Shown: positions 25,066-38,138 of the stretch, piece after piece
How positions within the stretch are numbered: position 1 is the first letter of the stretch
How the letters are laid out: the number at the start of each line of letters is the position of its first letter
Origin: Ricinus communis
Lineage: Eukaryota; Streptophyta; Magnoliopsida; Malpighiales; Euphorbiaceae
Reading direction: 5' to 3'
Length of the DNA stretch: 64,000 nt
Assembly: GCF_019578655.1 (NCBI RefSeq)
Contig: NC_063259.1
Span: 30,987,277 to 31,051,276 of the forward strand
Notes under the pieces: generated by a model
What the model was told of the DNA's origin: nothing
Database searches by the model: none
What the model saw: the letters and a program-made list of their open reading frames with translations, nothing else
Translations under genes and position numbers: made by a program

Positions 25066-26677
25066 CGAACATTTAAATTGACCGGAGAGAAGAGATCGAC
25101 GGCGGCGAGTGGAGATGAGTAGGTATAACGATGGGATCGTAAATTAAAAGAAATTACGAAAAGGCCGGAAAGGAATAGGTGGACGCTATAGGATACGTCG
25201 GGGATAAATGTGGAAGAGTACTTTAAAAAGCGATGGTGGAAGCAGAGAAGCAAATACAATTTTCTTTTGGGTTTTGTTTTTTTTTTTATCGGTGGCAATG
25301 AGACCCGGAGACGACTTGGATATAATTTGCGTCGGCAAGACGAAATTGCCCTTAGTAGTTCAATGTTATTGCGATCTTGTACTTTAATATTAGGGTTCTG
25401 TTTGGCTCTTAAAATACAAATACAAATACAACAACAAAAACCAATCATGGTTTGGTGATTGGTATGCGTTGCTTGATCCAGTAAGGGAGTGACACGTGGG
25501 TAGAAATCAATGTGAAGGGCAAACTTCAAGTGTATCCAAGACCAGAAACAGAGATGTGGGTTCAGCAGTCTGATTCCAGTAATATGGTGAATGATTATAA
25601 ATTGAAACTGGCTATGGTCCTGTCCAGTATATCTACAATAATAATAAAGATACACGCGTGTGTTTATCTGTTTGTGCTGTTCATTTTGAAGTTAATTTAC
25701 AATCTTGGCTTCGTCTTATACAGAATCCAATCCGATCTTTTCCATATGTTACTGTCTTCCAAATCTTGAATTTGTCTTTTTATCTCTTTCTTTGTTCGTA
25801 ATAAAGGATTGCAGAGCAAATGATGATGCAACATAATCTTCGAGATTCCATGCATGATATTTTTCTATTGTTCAAAAATTGCCAACCCTTTTTTAACAGG
25901 TCTGTGTACATGTTCTTAGGGTTTTTCTTTTGGGGCTGATTTGATTGATATTTATTTTTTAAGAATTTTTTGTAGCTCTTTAGTTAATTAGCTACCAAGT
26001 TAGCAGAGAAGCTATCATGACCAAAAATAATAGTGTACTAAAAAATTAGATCTGAATAATCTCCTCTTATTTGACAAAACTTCCCAGGGAGTATTTGACA
26101 TTTTGTGGCTTGCGATTGCATTAAATGACCATTGAAGCATCTGATTCCAGAACAACAATCAAGAATCCAACAGTCTCCCTGTCTCTAATTGCTATTAAAA
26201 TTCAATACTAATTAAGAGCTATGAGTGGACATGCATGACCCAGCCGATTCTGCACATTCTTTCCACACTGTTGCGTTCCTGAGGGCATAGTTTGTTACCT
26301 TTTAAACAGCTAAGGGTTCCTGGCCTTCCATGACGTCGCTCGTGCATGACTCGATTTTTTATTTCATCGTAATTGTTATTTCTTTTTGTTTTAGTCACGT
26401 AAATGAGTAGTGGTTTTTCATTTTATCTGTTGTTTATCTTCTGTAACATCAATTTTCACGGGCAAATACCCAATAAAAATGAAACTTCTAAATCTCATAT
26501 GATGAAGCAATGCTTAATCAAGCCATTTCAATGTAGAGGCTAGTGCATAACTTTCTTATGAACAAACCCTAATTCAATATGCAAATGGATTAGCTTTCAA
26601 TTATAAGAAAATGAAAAAGGTAATTCAACAGATTTACACAAATGCCTGAAGCAAAACACCAGGCAAAACCTATAACT
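25066..26677. other. Intergenic region
   Basis: This holds the distal promoter of the RD-rich gene and the far 3' flank of the ATX gene. A 197-codon minus-strand open stretch (25062-25655) lacks protein-like composition and is treated as chance. No repeats or RNA genes were recognised. Confidence 0.45.
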
Positions 26678-26683
26678 TTTATT
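26678..26683 (-). terminator. AATAAA poly(A) signal of the ATX gene
   Basis: AATAAA on the minus strand lies about 160 bases after the stop codon at 26840-26842, consistent with the 3' end of the histone methyltransferase transcript. Confidence 0.45.
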
Positions 26684-26839
26684 GAGCTCAAAAATTGTTG
26701 GAAGGGATGCCAAAAAAAAAAAAAATACATTTTCCTTTTTGGAAAAAATTACAAACTGTGTATGATTGTGAGATCCCTTATGCATGGGTTTGGGTTAGTG
26801 CTCCTTGTGGAGAAACAATGGCTGTGCTGTGTGTATAAC

Positions 26840-29800
26840 CTAATTCATGAATTGCCGACAATTTGGAGCTTTACATAAACAGGGAACTTTAAATTCATCA
26901 GGCTCGTCAGGATCAAACAAGTAATCGTACCTGCCAGCAATGCGGAGTGATGGTAAATTTAAGAATTAATATAAAAATGAACTCCAGAAAACTAGAGAGA
27001 CAGACATACGTTAACTCATCTCCAGCAGATACATTAGTCTTAGCAATTAGGACAATGCGACTTTCATCATCACCAACACTCATGATCCTTGCATAGCAAT
27101 TTGGCATACACTGTAGCAAAGATGTATATTAAGAATTTTATGATAACAAAATAAGTTATAATGTGCTGTAACTATAAAGGAGCTGGAAAACTTTATTAGC
27201 CACACATTGCAGAGTGCCATATTCCACGTGATTTGAGGATACCAAGTAACAATTTCCAAATTTGATCAACAAACAGACATGCATCACTACAGAAGCAGAA
27301 TGCATGAAGATATAGAAAAATTTTAGGTTAGACAACAATGACTTACTGAATGGTTTATTAGGCGTGCTATGTTTCCTTTGTCAGTGGCATCTACCACTAC
27401 TTCTTCACTTATCTTGAAAAGCTGTACAAGAAAGCCATATGACAGTTTAATCTCAAATTGAAGGAGGCAGGAGGAAGGACAAAAGAAAGAGAAAAACTGA
27501 AGATAAATTAGATACCATAAGGGATAAAATGGGAGGAAAGATCGACAAGCAAGTTCAACTAAGAAAACTCGTCAATATTTACCACCAAAAAAAAAACAGC
27601 AACTCTTAAAATTTTCCCTAATGCAGCCATATTAAATTTAACTAGAGACACTTGCATATTAGAAAGAGTAAAGGAGAAATGGTAACTCACATAGCAATCT
27701 TTTCCTTCTAATCGGTAGCGTGCCTCCCTAAGATCTGCAATGCTGCGTCTGACCTGTTCACCACGGTATTCAAGGACCTGGTAAAGAGCACATGCTTATT
27801 AATATCACCTATAGAGACATAAATAGACTTTCATGCGCACTTGGTTCAATGAAGCAAAATAACATGCCAAAATCCCCCACCCAGACAAATGCAGGCAGGA
27901 TCATATCTCAGTTAACAGATTTAACATACCATTTCTCCTTCTTGAATGTTCCTTCGTGCAAAAAGGCCCCACCCATGAATCCCAGATCTACCAAAGCAAA
28001 CTCGATCATTTTCAGTTCTCTGAGGTCATGTGCACAATTGATAAGAAGTTAGAACACATAGAAAGTAATAGTTAAGGAAAGAGAGAATGAATTCAGATTT
28101 GCCTGCAAGTGGTAAAGCCTTTCCCTGAAAGAAGAAAAACTTTTGGGCTCCTCAACTACCTGGTGCCAAAAGAAGATGACCATCAATGTTGATACTAGAT
28201 TGGTTACCCTTGAGCTCCACATCAATAAAAGATAACAATCTCATATAATACTGAAAAGGTGTAGAAGACAGTATCTTTACTCTGAATGCATTCAAACTTT
28301 GTATTATGCCTAAAGGATGATTGCAAGGTCCTGTCAATCGGTGAGAAATGGCTTCTTCTTCAGTTCTCTAGCAAATAAAAAAAAAAGAGTAAATTAAATG
28401 CTCGATCTTAAAAAAAAACTTTGGATGATGAGATAATTTTATAAGATAGGATAGAAACTTTAGAGAAAGACATATATCTGTTACATATATAAGTCTACGC
28501 GAAGCAGGTCGAGAATGTACATCAAGAATATAACATTAACTGTCAAGTGGATCAGTTAACAGGATCCATACATTTTCTTTTGATGCTTGAAAGAGACCTC
28601 TGCTAACCCCAATTAGTTTGAGAAAGAAGTTCAGGAGGTACCTTCTTATTGTTGCTTACTCTTTTAAAGACCCGACACCTTGCAGCAGAGAGTGGCTCAG
28701 CCTCAGTAGTTTCTTCTGTTGACAACTCTTCAAGTTTCACTCTGCTGGATGAAATTAACCTTGTACCAGCCCTCTTCTTATTTTGAACAAGACTTTTGGC
28801 AGAAAACACCCCAACAGGAGTCTGTATGATCAAAACTGTGTCTGGATTTGGAGCCCTATAGCAGAAAGACAATCGTGAGCAAATGCATATGAGTTAAAGG
28901 GAGTGATAAACTTCCTCGTCGCATATGAGAACTCTGTACCTGTGATATGCACAATAAGAAACCATTTTTGTAGTCTGCCTCCCATTTTTCTCCAAGCAGT
29001 GCAACTATAGGTTAAATGACAGATAAACAATTAAAAATTGCCAAGATTTGGAAGAACCTATCAATGCGAAGCATTTACCAGAAGATAACTAGCACATTAA
29101 TTTTATAAGAAAGCACAACAGCTGTAGCATCAGGAATTGCATATGAGGAATAAGTTAACTTACCTCCATGCGATATCCTGCCCTTGAAGCACACATTGCA
29201 TGGTAATAAGTGGAACACTTGCTACACTGAGTGCAGGAACCGTGAATTTGCTTACAAATGACACAAATCTGAAGTTCGTGGCAGTTTAAAAAAAAATCAG
29301 AATGCATAATAAATTCTGATCTAATGCAAAAGAGTTAATAACCTAAATGATGCATCTGAACATGAAAATGGAGATTGCAAAAAGAAAACAGAGCTTACAA
29401 CTGATAATGGCATGTTGCATATAAATATACTCATAGGCTATTGTAAGAACTTATGGGGAAGTTACTTCTATCATACAGCTAATTTAATGAAATAAAAATA
29501 TACTTAGAGAATCTCTCTTTTTTCTTTCATTCTCTAAAGAATTAAGAGGCAAAGAGAACTTGAAACCAAGACAAGAAAAAAGGGCCAAAATTATAGCTTG
29601 CAGAATCACCACCTTCAATTTATGCACCACAGTTTATTGTGTCCATTAGAATAACACTTTAATATCATACAGGAGATGTACTAGTGTATATAAATTTGAA
29701 CCTTGAGTGAATTAAACTTCAAAGCTGTAAACCAGTGATGATTAAAATGAATACTCTACCTTTACAAAAGAATTTGATGGGATGCTTAAGATACCAAGAG

Positions 29801-32800
29801 CAGGCTCCATCTTTTCATCACTTGCAAAGGATACTTCAGGCTGAAACCAAGCACATGTAACATGAACCCATAATGTCTCAACATCAGTCGGCTTTAGAGC
29901 ACCACCTAATAATTCAGAAAATTAAGTATGATGAGAACTAAAGGCAAGAAGACAACCAGTTATATAATTTTTTGTGAATGTATTAAAAATCCATGCTTGG
30001 TAGTAATGCATATCTGACAACCAATAGAAAAGAAACCCCTGGCCAGGAGCTCCTAAACCACATTATGGAGAGGAGAGGTATGATTATACATGAGATCATG
30101 AGATATAATTGTTCAACAATTCAAGCATCAATTGTCCTATAATTGTTAAGCAATCATTTGTCTTGATAATTAGCATTGAACCTGAAATTCAATAAAAAGA
30201 GATCCAACATTTGACGACTATGAGTAAATATGATTTACTGGCTGTGTGACATGGCCTATAAACATATATTCTTGTTGTAGTAAGAATTTTCCATCCTATT
30301 ACAAAAAGAAAATTGTCAGTATTATAAATGAACAAAACAACCAACCTTTCACTGGGCAAAGGCAACATTCCCGCTTAACATCAGGTGTTTCACATGCTTT
30401 ACAAACCCAGGAAGTGAAGTCCTGCACATTCCTTGCTCCATAGCATTCTTGATGAACTGCTATCTGACACCTGACAGATGTAGAAGTAAATAAGTTGAAT
30501 TACACAATTTAAATCTATCTCCAACCCACACAAATATCTGTCCAAGGAGCGCAAGTATGCAAGAGAATTGTTATAAGCAGTTTAAACTAAGGTCACCTAG
30601 TTGCTTAAATGTCAATATTTTTCCTATCAGCAACACATCGTATCTCATTGTCCTTCATACCAGAAATTGTGTAGGTTAACAAAGTATCACGTCTATAATA
30701 AAACCGTAAACTTAGATGAAAAGCCTTCCCTATTGATAATACTTGCAATACCTATTGCAGATGATAATTTTGTTATAGTCCCAGTCTTCAACCCATCTAC
30801 ATACTGCACAACGTTCTGTAGTCCACTTTGCATAAACAGGTTCATATTTTTCTGTGGTGAAAATAGTGACAATAAGTTCATTCAAGAGAAATTCAGATGA
30901 AACAAAAGAGGATAAGACAATAATCAGAATGCAATATGCTATGTCAGAAAAGACTTATGCCTTGCAAAAATGCAAGCAACTTCTGCTTTCGCTCTTTAAT
31001 GGAAGCTCGCTTTGGAGGTTTTGTAGAAACAGCACGTGCGTGCAACTCTGCTAACTGCATCATCTGCAAAGTCAAAAAAGAAGAAATGGAAGTATGAACT
31101 TTAAAGAGACATGCACAATAACCAGAGGGATGGCGCACAAACCCATTGTTCTAGTGGCAGCATGGAACCTTTCACCTTAATACTGGTCCTCCAATTTTTA
31201 ATTTTAGCACCTGTATGGCGTTCCCATTCACTAAGTGCTTGTTTTTCTGGCCCACAGTACCCACATTTGCAGACAACCCTTGAAAGGAGAAGATACATAC
31301 ATAAATGAACTGGAAAAGACTTGAATAGGAAAAAATGGACAAATAAAAAATATTCTCTAGTCTGTGTATAAAGTAGACATCGATGATATAAACAAATTAT
31401 GGAGGATAACGGTTCTCTATGTTTATATGCACAAATATGTGGGAAAGAAAAACATGACATGGTATCAAGGTCCTTCTCTCAAATTAGCCGACTCTATCAC
31501 CATTTCTACCTAACAAACAGATCAATGGTTTGCATGTGATACAGTAATTATAAAAGGACAACTCTATTTCTTTACACTTCCATAACATGGATGTAACCTA
31601 CCACAAATGTTGAGTAACTAATAAATGAATTGACTAAACATGGGTATAACCTAATGACCTAATGAAACGATCAGCACAAGGGCAGCAATAAAAGAAAAGT
31701 ATAAAAGATTAATTCATGTGCTTTGGAAGTTATAGTTTTGCTTACAGGTGAAGGCTTGGGAAATATATGCCTTCTACCCCTGAACATATGACAGTAACTT
31801 TATTAGGCAGTGCTGGTTGACCATTACTTTTGTTCAATCTGTAAGAAAAAAATCAGATATAAATCCATAAAGGAAACAGAATTCCACAATTTAATATTTT
31901 GTAAGAACATATAAAGCAACCAGCTTACTTGGATTTTGGCTGCCCTTTCTCTGAATCAGACAATTCAAAACTAAATTTTGCTTTACAAGCAGGGCAGTAA
32001 TAATCAGTAGCGCCCAGATCCTTCAAGAAGAATCAATAAGTTAGGAGAGTCAGAAACTTTAATTCATGCAATAGAATAGTGACATGAAAATGTTGAGTGC
32101 CATGGATAGACCTTAAAACGGCTGTTGGAAATTTTGTCACACTCAGCATGGACCCAAACTTTACAACCATCACAACGCACCTAATAGCAAAGAAGTCCAG
32201 AATAAAAATAAATAACAATAACAAAGGGACGTCATATTTTGGAAAATTAAATGAACCACGGCTCTAGAATAACTTGTAGTTTGCCTCACCCAGCTTCCAC
32301 TGTCTGAATGATTCCAAATCTTCTTGCATATACCACAGTAATGTTTTAATTTTGTTAACTGCAGCAGAAATTCATGCACTTCTTTAAAATGAAGAAACAA
32401 CACAGAATTTTTTTTCAATATAGCAGAAAAGAATTAATACCACTAAACGCTAAGCCATGGTACCTTGGCACATGTTTTGCACAAGAACTGGCCTCCAGTA
32501 ATCGAAGATTTCATCTTCTTTGACAATTTAAAAGGCAGGCTTACACCACAGCCTTCACAGGGACGCATGGCTTTATGGTTTCCCAATATTTCCTGCACCA
32601 GATAATAAAGCTTATGATTCAGAAAGACAAAAAAAAAAAAAAAAAGAATTTAAAATTTTATTGTTTATGCTGTCATAGGTTTCCTCGTCAGAAGAAAATT
32701 AAGACAAAAGGCACTACCAGTTTACTAAGCAAGATTTGTTGCGCAGCACCCCAACCAATGAATTACCAAAGGTACAAATAGCAGGGGCATGTTCCAAAAG

Positions 32801-34722
32801 GAAGAGTGGGAAAAAGTACAAGAACGAATATAGAAGCCAAGCATCTTTTATTGGCTTCAGTCTTAAATGAGTTAGTTTTAGGAACAAATTCCCAAAGCGG
32901 AGAGGGGAGAAGTGTCTTCTAGAATATGTTTCAACAGAATTCCTGCACTGCTTTTAAGTTCCAATGTATCTAGCTCTGACTGCTTCCAGGTTCCCCCCAC
33001 AATCTCAAAGATTTGTAAGAAGTAACAATGAGACTGGCCTCTCTAACATTCTATTCTTCAGTCACCAAAGAAGCATAATGTTTAAACCACAAAATCAAAT
33101 CTAGAAATTCCGTATATGGTATTCATGTAATTCTAAGTTCTATTTTGCTAACTTGGTAAAGTCGACTGCCATCAGACCAGATGTCACAGAACAAATCCTT
33201 GCATGAGTAGCTTTAACAGAAAGGAAACAAGAAGAGAAGTAGGTATGTTTAGGAAGAAGTGATTGAGAAAAGTACTAAGAAAACTTGCCTGGTTTGGAGA
33301 GTAAAACTCCTGATCTTGGTTTGAGCCAGTAGCTTCTTGAAGCCATCTATAAGCAGACTCGTCAAATGTTGGATTCCCAGCTGCCATGTTTATATCCTGC
33401 ATCAGCTTCTCTGTGAACCCCTGTTCTGCCAGAAATGCCTCCTCGATTGCCATCTGGAAATCACTGGGCTTACTCTCCAACAATGCAGCCTGGTCCTGGA
33501 ACCTATGAAATAAAAACCTCAGTTAAACAAGTCTCAAATCCCACGCAAGCAAACTCAACTCAATATCAACAACTACAAGAAACATACCTATCTACAAAAT
33601 CCATAAATGGAAAGATCATCCCCCGTCTAACCCAAGCATAATCCTGCAATGATCACTCAGAGCAGCATAATTAATGCTCACAACTCACATCCTTCCAAAA
33701 TAACACTATCAACACAAGCTTCATAAACACAATTAAACTATCAATATTACCCTTTGATTCTCATTCCCAGAGTGACCGAAAAACATAACACAAGCAGCAT
33801 CAGGTATACAGGACCGCAGAACTAGTTCCGGTGCTTGTGTCATTGGATCAATGACAAAGGCTGGCCAAAAGGGATCCTTCTTCCCCGACTTAGCCCACAC
33901 TACATCACCCGAATAGAAATCCTCTGGTCCATACAACCCATCTTTCCTCTCTAGCCTATCCAAGCTACTTAACTCTACAACTGCACACTTGTTGTCGTCA
34001 TCTTCCACCAATTGCTCGTGTAATGAAGTAAGCGTACTCCATGAGCTCAAGTACTTCTTAAACCCTAATTCTTCTCCTCCATCTTCTTCCTCACACAATG
34101 TAGCATATTTACGAGACTTACATCCACCAATTCTAACATTACTTGTACAAATTTTCGGTTTTCGAAAACTAAATTTATTTCTCTCTTTATTTTTCCTACT
34201 GAAATTTTTATTATCACATTGAAAATCGTCGTCGTCGTCGTCGTCTTCATCGTCGTCATCTAAACTACAATCACGCTTACTCTCTTTTCTCCAATTCTCA
34301 ATAACTGAATCATTAAACCGTGAAGGTAATACCTGAACCCGCCCTCTAGATGTCCGTACAAGTGGCGGACGAGAAACCTCAGCCCCACGATTATGAATAA
34401 TATTATTTGCTCTGGATGAATCTCGACCTTTAAATTTACGCTCCGATTCCACGTCACCAGGAGGGGAGCAAGAAACTCCTGTGCACCAGGAAGTAGCAAA
34501 AACCTTCTCGGAGTCAACATTAGAGGAGCGGAGCATTCCACGGAGGCCAACTGGAATTATCCCGGCGGCGACTTCTCCGAGTAGATTGAGAGGATAATAA
34601 CCGTTTAGTTTCCGTTTCTTTCGAGTTGAAGCGGAGTTCTCGTCGTCTTCGCCAGCTGAGTCGCTGAGTTTGCACCGTTTTACACTCGGCATTTGAGATT
34701 TCAAGTTACGCTTGATGATCAT
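26840..34722 (-). CDS. ATX5: Histone-lysine N-methyltransferase, ATX4/ATX5 type
   Basis: This is a trithorax-class H3K4 methyltransferase of the plant ATX3/4/5 group, acting on chromatin in the nucleus. I joined 23 exons in phase from the ATG at 34722 to TAG at 26840, giving 1091 aa. Residues 1-280 are basic and disordered, with a poly-Asp run. A PWWP domain spans about 275-345 ([19 protein letters not shown]). A PHD finger lies near 463-525 ([21 protein letters not shown]). An extended PHD pair covers about 650-830 ([20 protein letters not shown]). SET and post-SET fill about 945-1091, with intact [31 protein letters not shown] and CLCKAPNCR motifs, so it is probably active. No FYRN/FYRC domains are seen, which separates it from ATX1/2. 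Three of the 22 introns use GC donors. ATX4 versus ATX5 rests on the neighbours. Confidence 0.95.
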
Positions 34723-35400
34723 TGTCTCAAGATATAGATATATATCGAAAAAAAATTTAATCGAGAGAGAAGATAATTAGACAAATAAAATTAAATCACA
34801 TGAATTCAATTTTAGCTGTAATTCAGACATTTGACTATAAAGTCCCCCCAATTTCGAAGAGCTAACGTAAACCCTAATTGGGAAAGCCAATTTGCAGGAA
34901 CAGACAAATCGAAACGATATAACAGAGAAAGAGAGAGACGTTTGGTATAATTCGCCTCTTAAAAAAAGAAAGGGGAGAGAGAGAGAGTTGCTAGAGAATG
35001 AATAAAATTACAGAAAATAGATCGAAATTGCAGAGAGGCAAAAAGAAGGAAGAACAGAGATCTAATTTTCCAAGGAGAGCGCTTTCTCTTTCTCTCTCTA
35101 TATTATTATTATTATTATTCTTTTAATTTTCCTCCTCTTTCTAACTGCTTTCACAGAGTGTAGAGAAAGAAAGGATATACTTCATTGCCAATATACAATA
35201 ATATAACAAATTGTAATGTGACTGCTACTGCTGCTTCTGCTGCCTATAAAAAAAAAAGAAATTTGAGAAATTGTATATACTGAATTGAAATAAGAAGCTC
35301 TCGCTCTCGAAATTTTATTCGTTTAGAGAGAGAAAGGGGGGTCGGCGCTATCCATCTTGTTATTGTGCGGAGTGAGTGAATAATTATGGTGTGGTTACGT
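34723..35400 (-). promoter_or_regulatory. 5' UTR / promoter region of the ATX gene
   Basis: This region lies directly upstream of the ATX start. It contains a telo-box (AAACCCTAA, 34869-34877), GA-rich runs near 34930-34990 and an (ATT)n tract at about 35101-35120. The transcription start was not located. Confidence 0.4.
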
Positions 35401-38138
35401 GGTGTGCGTAATGGGTACAACAGGGCTAACTTTGCGCTTGACGTGTTTTTTTTAGGTTAATTTTTGTGTTTTTATTATTATTTTGAGTCTCTGCAATTCT
35501 CAGAGAACTGAAGAATTATCAACTGTTATGCTGATGGATTGAGGTGTGAACTATTCATGCTGCATAATTCTGTTCCAATAAAGTGGGAATTCCTTTTTTT
35601 TAATTTTTCCAATTTGTTCTGTCGATAGGGTGGTGTAAATGTAATAATTAGGTTCATAGTTTTTTCCATTATTTGTTTCTGCAACTCCAGGATGGACAAG
35701 GATTTGACCAGAAAGTTCGTAATGCATACATGGCAAGCTGGCATCATCGCTCGAAGAAAAGTGAGAATATTTAGGATGGTGTGGCAACGGCGGTTGCTGT
35801 GGCGGTGCCCTGTCGTGGGGGGTTGTTGTCTGGTTTAATTGGTTGCTCATGTAATGGGTTTTAAATTTTGTTTGGTAGAAAGGAGCCACTGTGGTTACAC
35901 CGATAAAAATTTCCCACCATTTTCTTGGAGGGGTATTTCGGGCAGTTTATTCATCCATTTATAAAATCACAAAACTGGTACGAATTGTAATTTCGATTTT
36001 TCTTTTTCTTTTTTTTAAAGAAAAAAAGGTTCTTCATATATGTTTTCATATTCCAAAGTTTTTATCTTACAAACGTTAAAGTGTTTAATTGGTCTAATTA
36101 GCAAAACTGTGGTACGTGGGCACAACATTTTTCTGTCCACGTTGTTATGTTCAGAGATCAATCCTTAGAGTAGAGATTGAGGTGTCCTAAGTATATATAT
36201 AAGGAGGGACATAGTTTGACTTAAAAAGAAACGGTAGCCGGTAACCGGCCACCGAAACAAACGGCGGCTAGACCAGTTGTAAAAACAGTTAAAAATTATA
36301 AACCTGGGCTCGAATGATGGTGTGAGTTTTGGGATGAGAAGGGTCTTTGGGCAGACGGATGATAAATGAATTCGTTGACCAGTTGAGTTCCATGGCCTGC
36401 AAGAGTTTCATCGAGTTTTTTATTTAATATCTATTTAATGTTTTTTAATAAAAAAGAATAGATTTGATTTGTGGTTATGAGATGAGAATAATGTTTTTTT
36501 TTTTTTGCGTTCTTAGATGGAAAAGAAAGATCACTTGTCTCTTGATGCCGCTTCGTTATAGACAGGCAACACAATTTGGTTCTTAGATGGATCTGCTTGG
36601 CAAGTATGTTTTTCATTTGGGCATGAAAAGTGGAAAATAGTACTATAGCAACAGAGAAGAGGAAAGAAGAAGATGATGATAATGGGTTATTGAATAATTA
36701 CAAAAGAAGGGCAAAAGACACAACCTTTTTCCTAGTGGAGCTGGTGTTTTGCTTCCGGCGGTGGTGCCGGCGGAGGAGGCGAAAGGCAAAAGCTAAAGAG
36801 TAAAAACAACTGGTATTTTTGTCTTCGTTGAAGTAAAAACAAGCCATAAAAAATGGTGATATAAATGGAAGAAATAATGAATAAAAGCAAAAGCGAATAA
36901 CCCGGTGGCTATAATTTTTGTCACTTGGCACTTTGAATATGTTCAGACATTGATTTCTGTTTCTGGTACACAGGCATTTTTATTTATTGACCTAATTAGG
37001 ACATAAGTATGCTTTTTTATCTTGGGGAGTTTTCTACTTCTTTAATCACGACATAAATTCTCTTGTGGTTTGATGCACTTACCAGATATGAGCTCAAGTA
37101 GTTTAAAACAGAGAGTCCACTCGGAATAACTTAGTCCTGAGTGAGAACCACGTGGGGTTCACATGTAGATGTAGAAGCCAGCAACAACAGAAAATCAGAG
37201 TTGTCAAGCTGCCTATTCAGCTCTTTTCCAATAAGAATGCAGTTTTAGGCAACCATCTATAATTGTTCAAAGTAGTCTTCATCGGATTGGACTTAATCCT
37301 ATACTAACTGAAAGTGAGTTTACAATTCCAGGTTATTGGTACCGGAGAGACCAGTTTTGCAAGATGGTCAAAGCAGTGCGTGCCAATGAAGGGAGTGAAT
37401 GTAGTCAACAGGGCTGTTCCTGGCCTTATTTGGCCGCGAAACCAGACTTCCCTTCTTTGTCCTTTTCTTTTTTTCCTTATTCGGATAAAGTTTCATTAGA
37501 TACGAGGGAAGATTCTTTTTTCGTTCTTGGAATTTAGTATTTTAAAGAGTATATTATGCTAAAGGGAAAAACTTGAATTGAATCGCCTTTAATGGTTAAC
37601 AGACTACCCGGAATGCATAATTTACTTAATTAAGAGACTGGTGAATAGTGTGATACATGAGCCAGGATAAAATCAAATGATTATTCCTTTCCTAACCAGC
37701 CTTACTGGAGAGCAATACATAGCTGTGAATTATGCGGTTCCTAGCAGCGGCAACAACATATCATTATTTTCTTTTCAGCATATTACGGTGACATGATCAG
37801 AAATGGTAGGAGAATCACTAGAGAGACTGCAACCAAAAGCCATTTCACAACATACATATGAACAAGTACAATTTTTGTGCTTTCTGCTACCTCTTCTTAT
37901 TCAACATAACCCTATGTACAACTGTACGTCAGCCAGTTTCGTCTACTTAGGAGGTTATTATAGCAAATAAGAGATCATCTACTGTGCAAGAGTTGGGGAG
38001 GGTTCTGGATTATTTAACAACACTTGTTTAGCTTCCATCAAATGTACTCTTCGGACTTATGCTGCTATTGATTTCTTTCATTACTGCATCGCACTAAACT
38101 ACTTCATTCTGTTCCGTTATTCCTGCATTACTTTAAAG
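35401..38138. other. Intergenic region between ATX5 and the CCT gene
   Basis: No gene is clearly supported. A palindromic G-box core CACGTG lies at 37149-37154. A minus-strand open stretch at 35551-35889 is Pro/His-rich with no known homologue that I can name. The region includes the ATX promoter and the CCT gene's 3' flank. Confidence 0.45.
37149..37154. promoter_or_regulatory. G-box CACGTG
   Basis: The site lies in AACCACGTGGGG, a symmetric CCACGTGG. It is about 2.4 kb upstream of the ATX start and 1 kb past the CCT gene stop, so its target is unclear. Confidence 0.25.

Noticed and set aside
25062..25655. 197-codon open stretch on the minus strand upstream of the RD-rich gene
   Set aside because: It has no domain, runs of Cys/Ile from a repeat (CCCICICI), no family resemblance and overlaps the telo-box promoter region. 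Most likely chance.
35551..35889. 112-codon Pro/His-containing minus-strand frame upstream of ATX5
   Set aside because: It is plausible text but has no known domain, a low-complexity start and an unclear promoter. Not enough to call a gene.
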